Source: Copromyces sp. CBS 386.78
Taxonomy: Eukaryota; Ascomycota; Sordariomycetes; Sordariales; Sordariaceae
Length of the DNA: 64,000 bases
Reading direction: 5' to 3'
Assembly: GCA_030685235.1 (NCBI GenBank)
Contig: MU839090.1
Coordinates: 124,001 to 188,000, forward strand
The notes below the pieces were generated by a model. The model did not search any database. It was not told the origin of the DNA and was given only the letters and a program-made list of their open reading frames with translations. The translations under genes were made by a program, and so were the position numbers. Shown here in pieces: positions 1 to 9,793 of the stretch (position 1 is the stretch's first letter; each line of letters starts with the position of its first letter).

Positions 1-1274
1 GAGTACGTATATACATGCATACATGATCACCATACCCAGGTGACTAGAAAGCGATAGCTGACCCTTGGATGATATGGTTTAGTACCCCTGATTGTCGTCA
101 ACACATTAATCATAATATACGAGCTGGTGCTTGGTTAAGCGTCCTTTGATGGACGGCACCCCCTTAAAAGAGTATGGGTACCGAAGCTGGGGAGCGGAGA
201 GAGACAGGGAAACAGGCCAGAAATGCGAAAGATCGGAGAGGAAGACGAGGAGAGGAATCGAAGTGTCAAGAGAGTCGGGGATGACGATTGACTGGCATAA
301 AAAGAAAGGGTCGAGTCGATACATATACATATGAAAGTGCTATGGCTCGTAACAACAACTGTACCTCGTGGGCTGAAAGAAGGGAGATGATAATGCACCG
401 CATAGATAGATATATAAATCACGTAATCTGCTATGACGTCGCGCGCGCATGATGGGTGTGAGGATGGCTAGAATTTGGAGAAGGGACTTCAGAAGTCACA
501 TTGCATATTTGCTGATATATAGCACCAGTTTACAGGAGGGTATCAAAGGAGTGAAATCCCCGAGGTTTATTCATCTTTTTTTTTTTAAAAATTGTTTAGA
601 TCCTCACTGTCCTATCGCGCATTGCCCATCCACCTCATTCATATTGAGCCATTTCATGTTGGCAGCCCGTCAATAGAATACTGGTAATAGTAACCGTGAA
701 GGAGCGTAGAGAAGTGAAAGCCTGGCAAACACACACACACACACATTCTGTTTCCATTCTGGTCCGGTCACCAGACCGGTTTTGTCCAGATACCATAAAT
801 ACCACAAAGACCAATTCATACGATGTCCACATAACCCAGTCTTGTCGATCAATACCGTGATACCTTTTCGTCCTTGCTGGAAACTGATGGGAAATTGCAG
901 CCTCAATTTTGGTAATGTAGTCGAAAACCCAACCTTCCCAACGCCATGTGGTAAAGAGAAAAAAAAAGAAACCGAGTGATATCATGTACAAGTAGTAGAA
1001 AAGATGCCCAGATGAACCTTGGAGATGAAGGGCCCATCCGCCTTGAAATCACAAACTTTCAGGAGATGTGTGAAAATAGGAACCTAGGTGGGAAGAGAAA
1101 GTAAAGCAAAGAACTACGCTTGGGAGTCATCCTCCTTGCCGGAGCTTTGTGGGGTATCGTGTTGTGTATCTTGTTGTGTGTCGTGTTGGGTGCTGCTAAC
1201 GGGAATCAGTTAGAGACACCATTCTCCGACCTTGCGTTGAGGATAGAGGTCAGAGGTCGTCAGGGTAGAGCAAC
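1..1274. other. Left flank, no gene recognised
   Basis: Downstream flank of the BTB gene. Only short, mutually overlapping reading frames without recognisable motifs are present. It holds a CA-dinucleotide run at about 728-745 and a short T run near 577-588. I see no RNA gene here. Confidence 0.5.
728..745. repeat. (CA)n microsatellite
   Basis: About nine CA units in a row in non-coding DNA left of the BTB gene. Confidence 0.85.
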
Positions 1275-2318
1275 TTACGAAGAAGCAACCGAAAGATCAT
1301 CAACATGATTACACAACGCCACAAACAAGTCAAAGAACAGATCACTGCCGCCGTGAAACATCTCCAGCTGCATGGTGCCGCTGCACTTGAACGTGTTGCG
1401 GCCGCGGATGATGAGCGCGAGGTAGTGAGCCCGGAGCTTGGAGTCAGTGTCGGGAGTGTTGGCGTAGGCGTAGCGGGCTGAGGTCAGAATGGTGCTGGCC
1501 ATTATTCCGCATTCTGCAATTGCATTCGGGTTTTTTTAAGTCAGTCTAGTTTAGCAATGAGCAGGATCAAAGAGAAATGGAGAGACGTTGGCAGCTTGTA
1601 AGTAAACGAAGTGAACAACTTACGAAGACCTTGCTTCCTCAGCGCAATCCTCTTCATCTCTTCCAACCCATATTTCTCCCCCGCACAGTAAATCACCGTA
1701 TCCTTCAACACCTCACCATCCACCGAGTGATGATAAATGGTAGGAGCCTCCCGTCCTGCACCGCCGTTCCTCCTTGCTGATGCTACTGGTAACTGTTCCA
1801 ATTCCAACGTGTTCAGTTTCTTATCGTGAACGAGGCGGGGATGGTAGTCGCCTTTGTAGAGGTACTCAAGCACCGAGGAGAATATCTCGGGTTCCTCTTG
1901 GGGAAGCAAGATTCGCTTGGGTTCGCCAGCGGAAAATTGAGTGTCAAGGACGTTTTTGAAGAACGGGGAAGCGGATAGCACGTTTTCGTGGGCGGCGAAG
2001 ATGCGGGGTTCTTGGCCGATTATGAGGGTGACGATGGGGGAGATGGGGTTGGGGTTGCTACTGAGTACGAGCACAAACAAGTATTAGAGAAAGTTCTATG
2101 TGAGTTTTATTTTGAATAAAGAGTCGAAAGTCAACGTACTCTGCACGAGCCATGGTTCCGGGAACGGCTGTCGCATTAGGACGACGATGACGGGAATCAT
2201 GGCGACGTTTGGAGATGCCGGCTTCTTTGGCAAAGGACAAGGACGAGTTCGACCTGACTAGTCTTGGTGGCTTAGAACCACTCCTGCTTTGGGGGTTATC
2301 GAGGCGTCGTGAGGACAT
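1275..2318 (-). CDS. BTB/POZ domain protein
   Basis: Three exons (2318..2140, 2060..1624, 1513..1275) separated by GT-AG introns of 79 and 110 bp give 284 aa. The BTB/POZ fold starts near residue 60 after a Ser/Arg-rich leader: a strand reading VTLIIG, then FAAHENVLSASPFFKNVL (typical helix of a BTB dimerisation domain), a PEEPEIFSSVLEYLYKGDY segment, and a later YCAGEKYGLEEMKRIAL helix. Fungal proteins of this type are usually adaptors or dimerising proteins of unknown target; some feed cullin-3 ligases, but nothing here proves that. The start chosen is the first ATG after an in-frame stop; a longer frame begins only at a TTG. The C-terminal 80 residues after the last intron carry no motif I recognise. 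The domain call is firm, the cellular role unknown. Confidence 0.82.
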
Positions 2319-3730
2319 TGTGAGACGATGGTTATCAATCACTTTGTCTCCTTGTTCCAATGGTGCAGTTTCCGATGCGGAAGGTGACAATCAGGCAACC
2401 GCTTTCATCTGTACGAAGATATCAGGGCGGCATGTGTTGGCGAGGAAGACACGGGGGAGAACTTGATGATTGAAGGGGAGAAAAATCAAAAAGGACTTGT
2501 TCGTATCGGTAAGCTGGTGATCTGGCAGATGAAACTCATCTAGGTACCCACCGAAGTGCCGAGTGAGAGCCAGGAATCCTACGCAGAAACAGGACGAAGA
2601 GGCTCAGTAATAATTGTGGGCGAAGCATCCTTATATCAACGCGCTGCGCATTATCGGACGCCTGGTCGTTTCCGTTTGCGAACTAGGCTCCAACCAGTCT
2701 TGAGTGGTACCTTGAACCTTGATGAGCAGATGGTGTGGTAGCCTTGGCTGGCACAACCTGCAGTATCGTTCACACCATCAAACGTGATTTGACGCGTCAG
2801 GTGTTCGAGGGGTCTCGGCGGGAAACGGGATATGCGCACGAGGTCACCTGATGGCACGCTAGTCCGTTTCAAGGTCGCTGACTGATGTCGACCCCCCTCC
2901 TCTTTCCTTTGCATGGTCGAAGATGGGCCGGAATGGGACTCCTGGATCATGGATGATATGCAAGGGCGAAGAAGGGAACCGGGGGTGGTGAGCGGGATGG
3001 TGGGATGGTGGCAGTCACATACAAACGGCAATTGAAGGGGGGGGGGAAAGAACATTGGAATGGATCGTTGATTGGCGTGGAGTTTTACGCCCGAGACAAT
3101 CTGACCCGTAGCTTCCAAGGTTTCGGTGTTTCCTCAGCTCTTTCGGTGTACCTGGGGCGATATGATGGCTTTTAACGATTCACAAGCTCACAAGGCCGCC
3201 TTCATTGGACTTGGCACGACTGATGCCTGGCAATGGACCGAGATCATCGAACAATACGGAAAGCTACCTGAATCTCGCCGTCAGATTCAGCCATGAAGCG
3301 GCTCCTTCAAGCTCATACTCCTCCGAGGTTGCCAATACGCACTCTCTTGCCGGCGACTCTCGTCATTCTCCGGCTTTCACCCACTCGATAGCTCCGAAAC
3401 GTGAGCCTCAGTTTTTTGTTGCAACCATCCGTGTCCTACGGCAGGCAATGCCTTTGTACCACCCCAGCATCAGAGCCCCTGCGCCTCTGTGATGTGATGC
3501 AAGGACGACATCGGTCTCAAACTTCCTCGTGTAGATGGCATCTCACAGTAATAATGGCCGACCTCTTCGTGTGCTGTCTCTCATCACACTGCTCACTCCC
3601 TCTGGCTCTCTGGCTCGGCCGCTGCCATGCTTGTCCATGGTAAGTTCCGCGGCCATGGACGAGCAATGTGCGGCCCACGTTCGCTAGACCGGTGTGGATT
3701 TCAGCCGCTACGCGGTTGATGCCTGCAGTC
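2319..3730. other. Intergenic region between BTB gene and hydrolase
   Basis: Promoter side of the BTB gene and 3' side of the hydrolase gene. Short frames on both strands look random. A G run lies near 3038-3047, and a strong inverted repeat at 3617-3675 (listed separately) lies in the probable 3' untranslated region of the hydrolase. Confidence 0.5.
3617..3675. repeat. Imperfect inverted repeat, likely 3'-UTR hairpin
   Basis: The arm at 3617-3640 pairs with 3653-3675 across a 12-nt loop. The inner 13 positions (TGCTTGTCCATGG against CCATGGACGAGCA) pair with one G-U type exception; a short internal loop follows, then a perfect GGCCGC/GCGGCC pair. It sits 56-114 nt past the hydrolase stop codon, so it would be in that mRNA's 3' end. 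Confidence 0.7.
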
Positions 3731-5040
3731 TCAGCCGCCATCCAACGCTTGCTTTGTCAGTCGCACAATGCCAAGGGCAGCCAGCCTCTTTCCTTCAACC
3801 CTCATAATGGCATCGCTGTGAAACGCCGCCGGAGACTTGACTCGTTCAACCGGTAAGCTTAGGTCCTGACATCTACCGAGTAGACGCTCGGCATGTTCTG
3901 GGGGAACTAGCTCGTCTCTCTCGGCCTCGAGGATGAAAATATTTGGTGGTGGACTTCCCCTTTCCCTTGCCGTGCTGGCAATGGTTTCCAGGTTTGTCCA
4001 GCTATCCAAATGATTGCGCAAGAACGGCCAAAGGTGCTTGTACGGGAGCCACTTTTGAGGGTATAGTGTCTCCAACATGGTCCTGACCGACAAGAACGGA
4101 GTCTCAAGGAGTAAGCCTCGGACTGGAACATTTTCTGGTATCCTGCCTGTCGCAGCGAGGTTGGTGGCCACACCACAACCGATACTCTGTCCCCAAATCA
4201 GTAGAATGGGTACAGGAGCCTCGCTGTCTGATCCATAGAGCTGTTCATGATACTGAGAGATCCAACGCGCACCCGCTTCAGCATCGAGCCTCAGACCATC
4301 CTCCGAGGGTCGGCCCCGGGACGTCCAGTACCCTCTGTAACTCAGGCAAACAAAAGTTATTTGTAAAGGTGCCAGATTCGGATTGTGACTGTCATTGACA
4401 TTTCGAAGCACCCATGACAAATCCGGCAATCGCGGCGGTATCGACGCGGCGTTTCCTGTTTATTCATATCAGCTCCCGTCTGAATTTGGGACAACGCGTC
4501 GGTATGAAAATCCGAACCTTGAAAGTAGAGGACGTATATATGGGCCTTCGCATCCTTTTTGTCTGTCGAGGACTTGCCCTTTTGCATTGGGACGGTTGTA
4601 ACGGCCATCGCTAGGTCTGTCCCGTCTGCGGCTCGAGTCCTTTCATCCGTCCACTTGATTCCACCGCAGTGGTTAGCATAGTTGTCAATGAGCTCCCACC
4701 GTGAATTGGGAGGGAATCCGGGCATGTATATGATCTTGTTCTGGAACACAACGAGCATAATACACTTCCACACATATAAAGCCACCAGTAGCCCCACGAA
4801 CAGAACTGGCGGCATCAGCACCGTCGGGATGTGAATGGATCTCGCATGGCGGCTGTTACCAGCAACGGAAAACGTGCATGGCTTGCCTGCCAGAGGAACA
4901 ATCAATGCCCTGACAGCGGTCACCCCAAGGCGTGAGCTTCCGATGTAGGTGCTACCCTTACGACAGCTCGGAAGTGAAGATGCCGGACGAAGTCGTCCCA
5001 GCCGAGCCCTTGAGGCGGACACGAGACAGCGAGAGGCCAT
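3731..5040 (-). CDS. Membrane-anchored alpha/beta hydrolase (Bem46/ABHD13-like)
   Basis: Two exons (5040..4518 and 4455..3731) with a 62-bp intron give 415 aa. An N-terminal basic leader is followed by one hydrophobic span at about residues 76-98, then an alpha/beta-hydrolase domain. The oxyanion region reads YFQGNAASIPPRL across the splice junction. The nucleophile elbow is GQSIG with Ser265; Asp355 in EAERDELVP and His387 in AAFHSD complete a plausible Ser-Asp-His triad. The YRGYWTSRG segment is typical of fungal Bem46-like serine hydrolases, anchored with the catalytic domain on one face of an internal membrane. The natural substrate is unknown. The junction restores a continuous conserved motif, which supports the intron. 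It is divergently transcribed from sds22 across about 1.2 kb. Family assignment is confident; subfamily name is inference. Confidence 0.88.
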
Positions 5041-6209
5041 TGGGGGAAAATCTGTGAGACAATAGTACTTGTCTCACCCGAGTAATCTGCAGGATTTCAC
5101 GCAGCTCGTTTCCATTGCTTAATCTCGTGTTCAACTGCCACTTGTCGATTGCTCTTGAAGTCTCCTGCGAGGTGTTCTGCACATGCACGCACCTCCACAA
5201 CCTCAAAGGCTGTCGCTCGCGAGTCGGAGATTGTTGGCCAGGTTTGTGGCGCACTTGAGTCGGCAGGAGTTCCAAACAACCAAACAGTGAAGCGAGTTCA
5301 GACAACCCGACGTTTGACGGTCTGTGATTCGTCCGAAATGCCTCGATAATGTACCGTATGAGCCTGAGAGGCGGCACAGAAGAATGTGATTTGTTCGAAT
5401 GAGTGGTTCCAGGCCTTCCGAGGCTTGTTTTCAACCTTCTAGATTCTGTGGTTCAATGTTGGGAGTCCCTTTTGAAGAAAGACCAATGTGATCCAAAGAC
5501 ATCAGATTGGAACGGTGATAATAGCGAGCATCGCTGATTTTGAGGGTGGATAAGTAACGTCGGTTGAGGTTTTGATCCTCCAGCCGAAAATCGATGATGA
5601 TGATGATGATGATGATGATGGCCGGTGGACAGCTTCGGGAGGATGCCCTTCCCATTAAGAGCTTCTGCACTAACAGGACCCCTGTACGACCAACCCTTTC
5701 CGGTCTGCCCAGTCTCAAGAGGCAGGCGTTGCACGGTGCACCCACTGAATGCGATCCCCGCATTTGTCCGCCTCAGGGGACCAACCAAGGGGACTAGCGT
5801 ATGACGGGCCACCCCAGCGGGTGGCTGGAATTGGCCCATGGCCATGACGATGTTCGGGCCATGGGGAAGCGGCCCCTCCTTTCTGTAGATGCGACTTCCA
5901 TTCGTTTGATTTTCCATCAGGAAAAAAACGTTTGGAGATTCTCCAACTTCCACATCTTATAAATGATCAGTCACTGCAACCTCTTCAACAAATACTACCC
6001 ACCATCGCATACCACCGCGCCGCCACTTCCGACTGCGCCATTAACTGATCGACCCTGGCTCGAGTCCTGTGACAAATCAATCCGCGTGTTCGGTTTATTT
6101 ATTTTTCTACCTTTGGACGCTTCTCAACACGACTGCGACTGTTCCCCCGCTTTGCGCAACATCCGAGAGCAGATACCAACTACACCACCTCCCAATTAAT
6201 ACCACAACC
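5041..6209. other. Divergent promoter region, hydrolase / sds22
   Basis: Non-coding spacer between the two divergent starts. A minus-strand frame of 166 codons at 5453-5953 crosses a trinucleotide repeat and looks spurious. The last 200 bp before the sds22 start are C/T/A-rich, as in fungal 5' leaders. Confidence 0.5.
5593..5620. repeat. (GAT)9 microsatellite
   Basis: Nine GAT units plus one base in the hydrolase/sds22 spacer. It would read as poly-His on the minus strand but lies in no gene I can support. Confidence 0.85.
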
Positions 6210-7557
6210 ATGCCGGCTCCTATTGAAGAAGGAAGCAAGACCCCGGGTCACCATTCGCCCGGTCACCATAGAGGTATCGAGCTGGTCGACGATCATCCTT
6301 CACCACGACACGAGGGCGAAGCAGGGAGTCCCGCTCTCAGAGATAGTAAAGGCTGGGACGGGAAGCTGCGGGTGCCAAAGAGTGCTGTTCTCGCAAATCC
6401 CGAGGCCTTATCGGATCCGGAATACTCGGACGAAGACAACGTTGTTCCCGGCGAAGAGGTCGCGGCGGATGAAGGCAAGCAATTCGAGAGCGCTCAAACA
6501 CAGACACTGGCATTTTCGCACGCGTCTGAGAGACAGTTGAAAAGAAGCCAGTGGCAATGAACCTTTGGCTAATGACCGGTTCGTTTGGTTTACAGATCTT
6601 CTCGACAACGAGCCCCTAGACACCGACGAGATTATTTGCACCCACTCCCGCATTCAGTCCATCTCGGCATTGCGTCTTGAGCGCTTCAAAGAAGTTGCCC
6701 GCATTTGCCTTCGCCAAAATCTGATCCAAGACATCGAAGGCCTCGCCGGCGTCGCTGAGACCCTCCAGGATCTCGATCTTTATGACAACCTGATTTCGCA
6801 CATCGGCCGCGGGCTGACCGACCTCACGAATCTGACCAGCCTGGATCTCAGCTTCAACAAGATCAAGCACATCAAGCACATCAATCACCTGACCAACTTG
6901 ACGGATCTCTTCTTTGTTTCAAACAAGATCAGCCGCATCGAAGGGTTGGAAGGGCTCGACAAGCTGCGCAACCTTGAACTAGGCTCGAACCGCATCCGCG
7001 AACTGCAGAACCTCGACTCGCTCAAGAACCTCGAAGAGCTCTGGGTGGCCAAGAACAAGATCACCGAACTCACCGGCCTCGGCGGTCTTCCCAAGCTGCG
7101 TCTGCTCAGCATCCAGTCGAACCGAATCCGTGACCTCTCGCCCTTGCGCGAGGTGCCCCAGCTCGAGGAACTGTACATCTCGCACAACGCGCTCGAGTCG
7201 CTCGAAGGACTGGAGCACAATACCAAGCTGCGGGTGCTGGACATTTCCAACAACAAGATTGTCAGTCTAAAGGGTATCGGCCCCCTCGCGGAGCTGGAGG
7301 AGTTGTGGGCGAGCTATAACATGGTCGGCGACTTCGCTGAGGTGGAGCGAGAACTGAAGGAGAAGAAGAACCTGACGACGGTGTACTTTGAGGGGAACCC
7401 GTTGCAGCTCAGGGCGCCGGCGTTGTACAGGAACAAGGTCCGGTTAGCGCTGCCGCAGGTGCAGCAGATCGATGCTAGTAAGTTTGAACGTGCAATAACT
7501 GTTGAGATGTAGAAGACTTGCTAACACCAAAACCACGCAGCTTTCGTCCGCGTATGA
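6210..7557 (+). CDS. Protein phosphatase 1 regulatory subunit Sds22
   Basis: Exons 6210..6474, 6596..7477 and 7541..7557 give 387 aa. After an acidic, unstructured N-terminus the protein is a run of about eleven 22-residue leucine-rich repeats of the SDS22 class (for example LQDLDLYDNLISHIG, LTSLDLSFNKIKHI, LRNLELGSNRIREL), closed by an LRR cap. The spliced tail ends QIDATFVRV, typical for the family. Sds22 binds PP1 catalytic subunit in nucleus and cytoplasm and controls its maturation and mitotic activity. The first intron uses a GC donor (GAAG then GCAAGC) and a TTTACAG acceptor; every in-frame GT donor nearby has the wrong phase, and only the GC donor joins DEDLLDNEP in frame. The last exon codes only five residues plus the stop. 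Identity is firm; the first intron is an inference from frame and consensus. Confidence 0.92.
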
Positions 7558-8382
7558 TCTTTATGGATTATAGAACGTTGCACCACCAGCCTTCCATTTT
7601 GCTTTCAAGGTCTTTTTTTCTTCTTCGTTAGACAGGTGATACCTTATCAGAAAAAAAGGAGCAAAGAGGTGGATGGCGGTTTTGGCGGGTTTGCAAAGCA
7701 TTGTGTAGTCAAGAGTTCATGCAGCATGGCACTGGCGTTCACGGTACTATTCTATGGCGTTAGATTCGTTGTTGAAGCAAGACAATCGACAACTTGATGG
7801 ATTTCCAGTAGATCCCGCCACTTCTCTCGTTTCGACCGGTGTTGTTCTTTGCTCCCCATTCATCCCATCTCACCCCGACCATGGGGGTCGCTTGGCATGA
7901 CGATCCTGAAAAGTTGGCCAGTGACGATAGTCACCAAAGAAATTCCGAGAGTATCAGGACATGTCACGAGGAGTGACAGATGAAGAGTCAAGTTCCAAAA
8001 AAAAAAATCGTGGGATCTTTATTTATGCTCATAAACAAGAAAAAATGGCCTGGAGCCGGGAGAGTTGATCTACCAAAACCCTTCTATGGGTATTTGGCAG
8101 TAACGACAGGATGTCCCATCATATGTACACATCCTGTCGTTAACCCGGGGTAATATCCCCTTTGTACGGTGACCAGCCGTCTCTCCTTCTCGGTGTCTCT
8201 GATGGTCGGGCTAATTTTTTCTTCTGTGAGAGCGTGTGCGATGCATGGCACACGGGTGGTGAGTTGTGCGCTTTTAGGCGGCCCAATCTCCCTCCCGCGT
8301 AAACCAGTGCGTTATGGGTATAGTGCACACTCAACTCAACGGGGTAAGAGAATTTGAGGGGAAATTCGGAAAAAGGGTTGAT
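7558..8382. other. Convergent 3' region, sds22 / xylose reductase
   Basis: Spacer between two converging gene ends. It contains an A run near 7997-8007 and the perfect inverted repeat at 8101-8142 listed separately. No reading frame is credible. Confidence 0.55.
8101..8142. repeat. Perfect 14-bp inverted repeat with 14-nt loop
   Basis: TAACGACAGGATGT (8101-8114) is exactly matched by its reverse complement at 8129-8142 across a 14-nt spacer. It lies midway between the converging sds22 and xylose reductase genes, about 240 bp past the latter's stop. It could form a stable stem in either 3'-read-through transcript, or be the ends of a tiny element; no flanking target duplication is evident. 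Confidence 0.8.
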
Positions 8383-9793
8383 TTAACCGAAGATCCAGAG
8401 GTTCTCAGCGGAGAAGTACTGTGGGTGAGGTGCGAATGTCAGTATATATATGATCACAAATGATAATTCGGAGGCCAGGTTTGGGTGCCAATGATTAGAG
8501 AGAGAGAAAGTAAGAACGGGGTATATAAAAACTTACGTTGGTGGGCTGGTTGAAGCGGATGCCGCGGTCGAAAGCAGAGATGGTCTTGATGTCCTCTTCG
8601 GAGAGATCAAAGTCGAGGCAGTTGAGGTTGGACTTCATGGTGGCCTCGCGGCTGGACTTGGGGATGATGGCCAGGCCGCGCTGGGTGGCCCAGCGGAGGA
8701 GGACCTGGGCGGGGTCCTTGTTGTACTTGTCGGCGATGGACTTGATGGTGGCGTCCTCGAGGAGGGGCTGGAGCTTCTGGGCGTGCTCCATGTTGAACTC
8801 GCGGAAGGAGGCAGGGCCGAAGGAGGAGTAGGCGGTCACGGCGATACCCTCAGCCTTGGCGAGGTTGAGGAGGTTCTGCTGGACGAGGTAGGGGTGGTGC
8901 TCGATCTGGAGGGTGGCGGGGCGGATCTTGGCGTAGCGGAGGAGGTCGTACAGGAGCTGGGCCTGGAAGTTGGAGACACCGATGCTCTTGGCGAGACCCT
9001 TCTCGACGAGAGACTCCATGGCGGTCCAGGTCTCCTGGATGGTGGCCTTGGAGGGGCGGATCTCGCTCTGGCCGTCAAAGTGCCAGCCGGGAGGGTAGCG
9101 GACCGAGGGGTCGACATACTCGAGGGCGACGGGGAAGTGGATCAGGTAGAGATCGAAGTAGTCGACACCCCAGTCGGCGAGCTGCTTGCGGACAATGGGC
9201 TCGACGCGGTCGCCGTCGTGGAAGGTGTTCCAGAGCTTGGAGACGATGAAGAGCTCCTCGCGCTTGACGATGCCCTCCTTGATGGCGCGGGCAACACCCT
9301 GGCCGCACTCAACCTCGTTGCCGTAGTCTGTAACCAAGCCATGTCGAGTCAGCCAACATAGAACTGTGCCATTGTGTCTATTGTGTCTTTGATTTGGTGT
9401 TGGTGTCTCGGGTGAATTCAACGGGTAATGTCTCTTCAGTCTTCGCCTGCTATGAGCAGGGTGGGCTGAAGCGACAGGGGAGAAGGTGGGGTAGTATCGT
9501 GTAAATCTCCAAGCCCCGCCATGGTGTCACTGCTCGTCATTGTCCTTTTGGAAAAAGAACACCACGAGAGATTGACCACGTGAGGAAAGACATTGTGTTG
9601 ACAATGGGTGTTGTACGATATGTATCCGAGTTGGGAAGTGTTTCAACGTACCGCAGGCACCATCGAAGAGACGGTAGCCGGCCTTGATGGCGTTGTAGAC
9701 GACATCGGAGGCGATCTCGCCGTCGACCTTCCAGAGGCCGAAGCCGACCTGGGGCATGTCGAAGCCGGAGTTGAGCTTGATAGCGGGAACCAT
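8383..9793 (-). CDS. NAD(P)H-dependent D-xylose reductase (AKR2 family)
   Basis: Exons 9793..9652, 9327..8537 and 8418..8383, with introns of 324 and 118 bp, give 322 aa, the usual length. It is a TIM-barrel aldo-keto reductase that reduces D-xylose to xylitol in the cytosol, the first step of fungal pentose catabolism. The tetrad is visible as Asp44 (LFDGACD), Tyr49 (DYGNE), Lys78 (VSKLWN) and His111 (YLIHFP). The SIGVSNF strand and the [13 protein letters not shown] cofactor-phosphate loop are present, and the last exon codes the conserved tail [11 protein letters not shown]. Codon use is strongly C/G-ending, as in highly expressed genes, which leaves long open frames on the opposite strand. 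Two GGNTAAA-type sites lie about 1 kb upstream. The gene sits alone, with no pathway neighbours. Identity is firm. Confidence 0.95.

Noticed and set aside
2651..3118. 155-codon minus-strand frame
   Set aside because: No recognisable motif; it overlaps other random frames.
5453..5953. 166-codon minus-strand frame with a His run
   Set aside because: The His run is just the (GAT)9 microsatellite; no motif, and it lies in a promoter spacer.
8783..9361. Long plus-strand frame (about 190 codons) opposite xylose reductase
   Set aside because: It is the antisense of a strongly codon-biased gene; the product is Gly/Val/Asp-rich without motifs.
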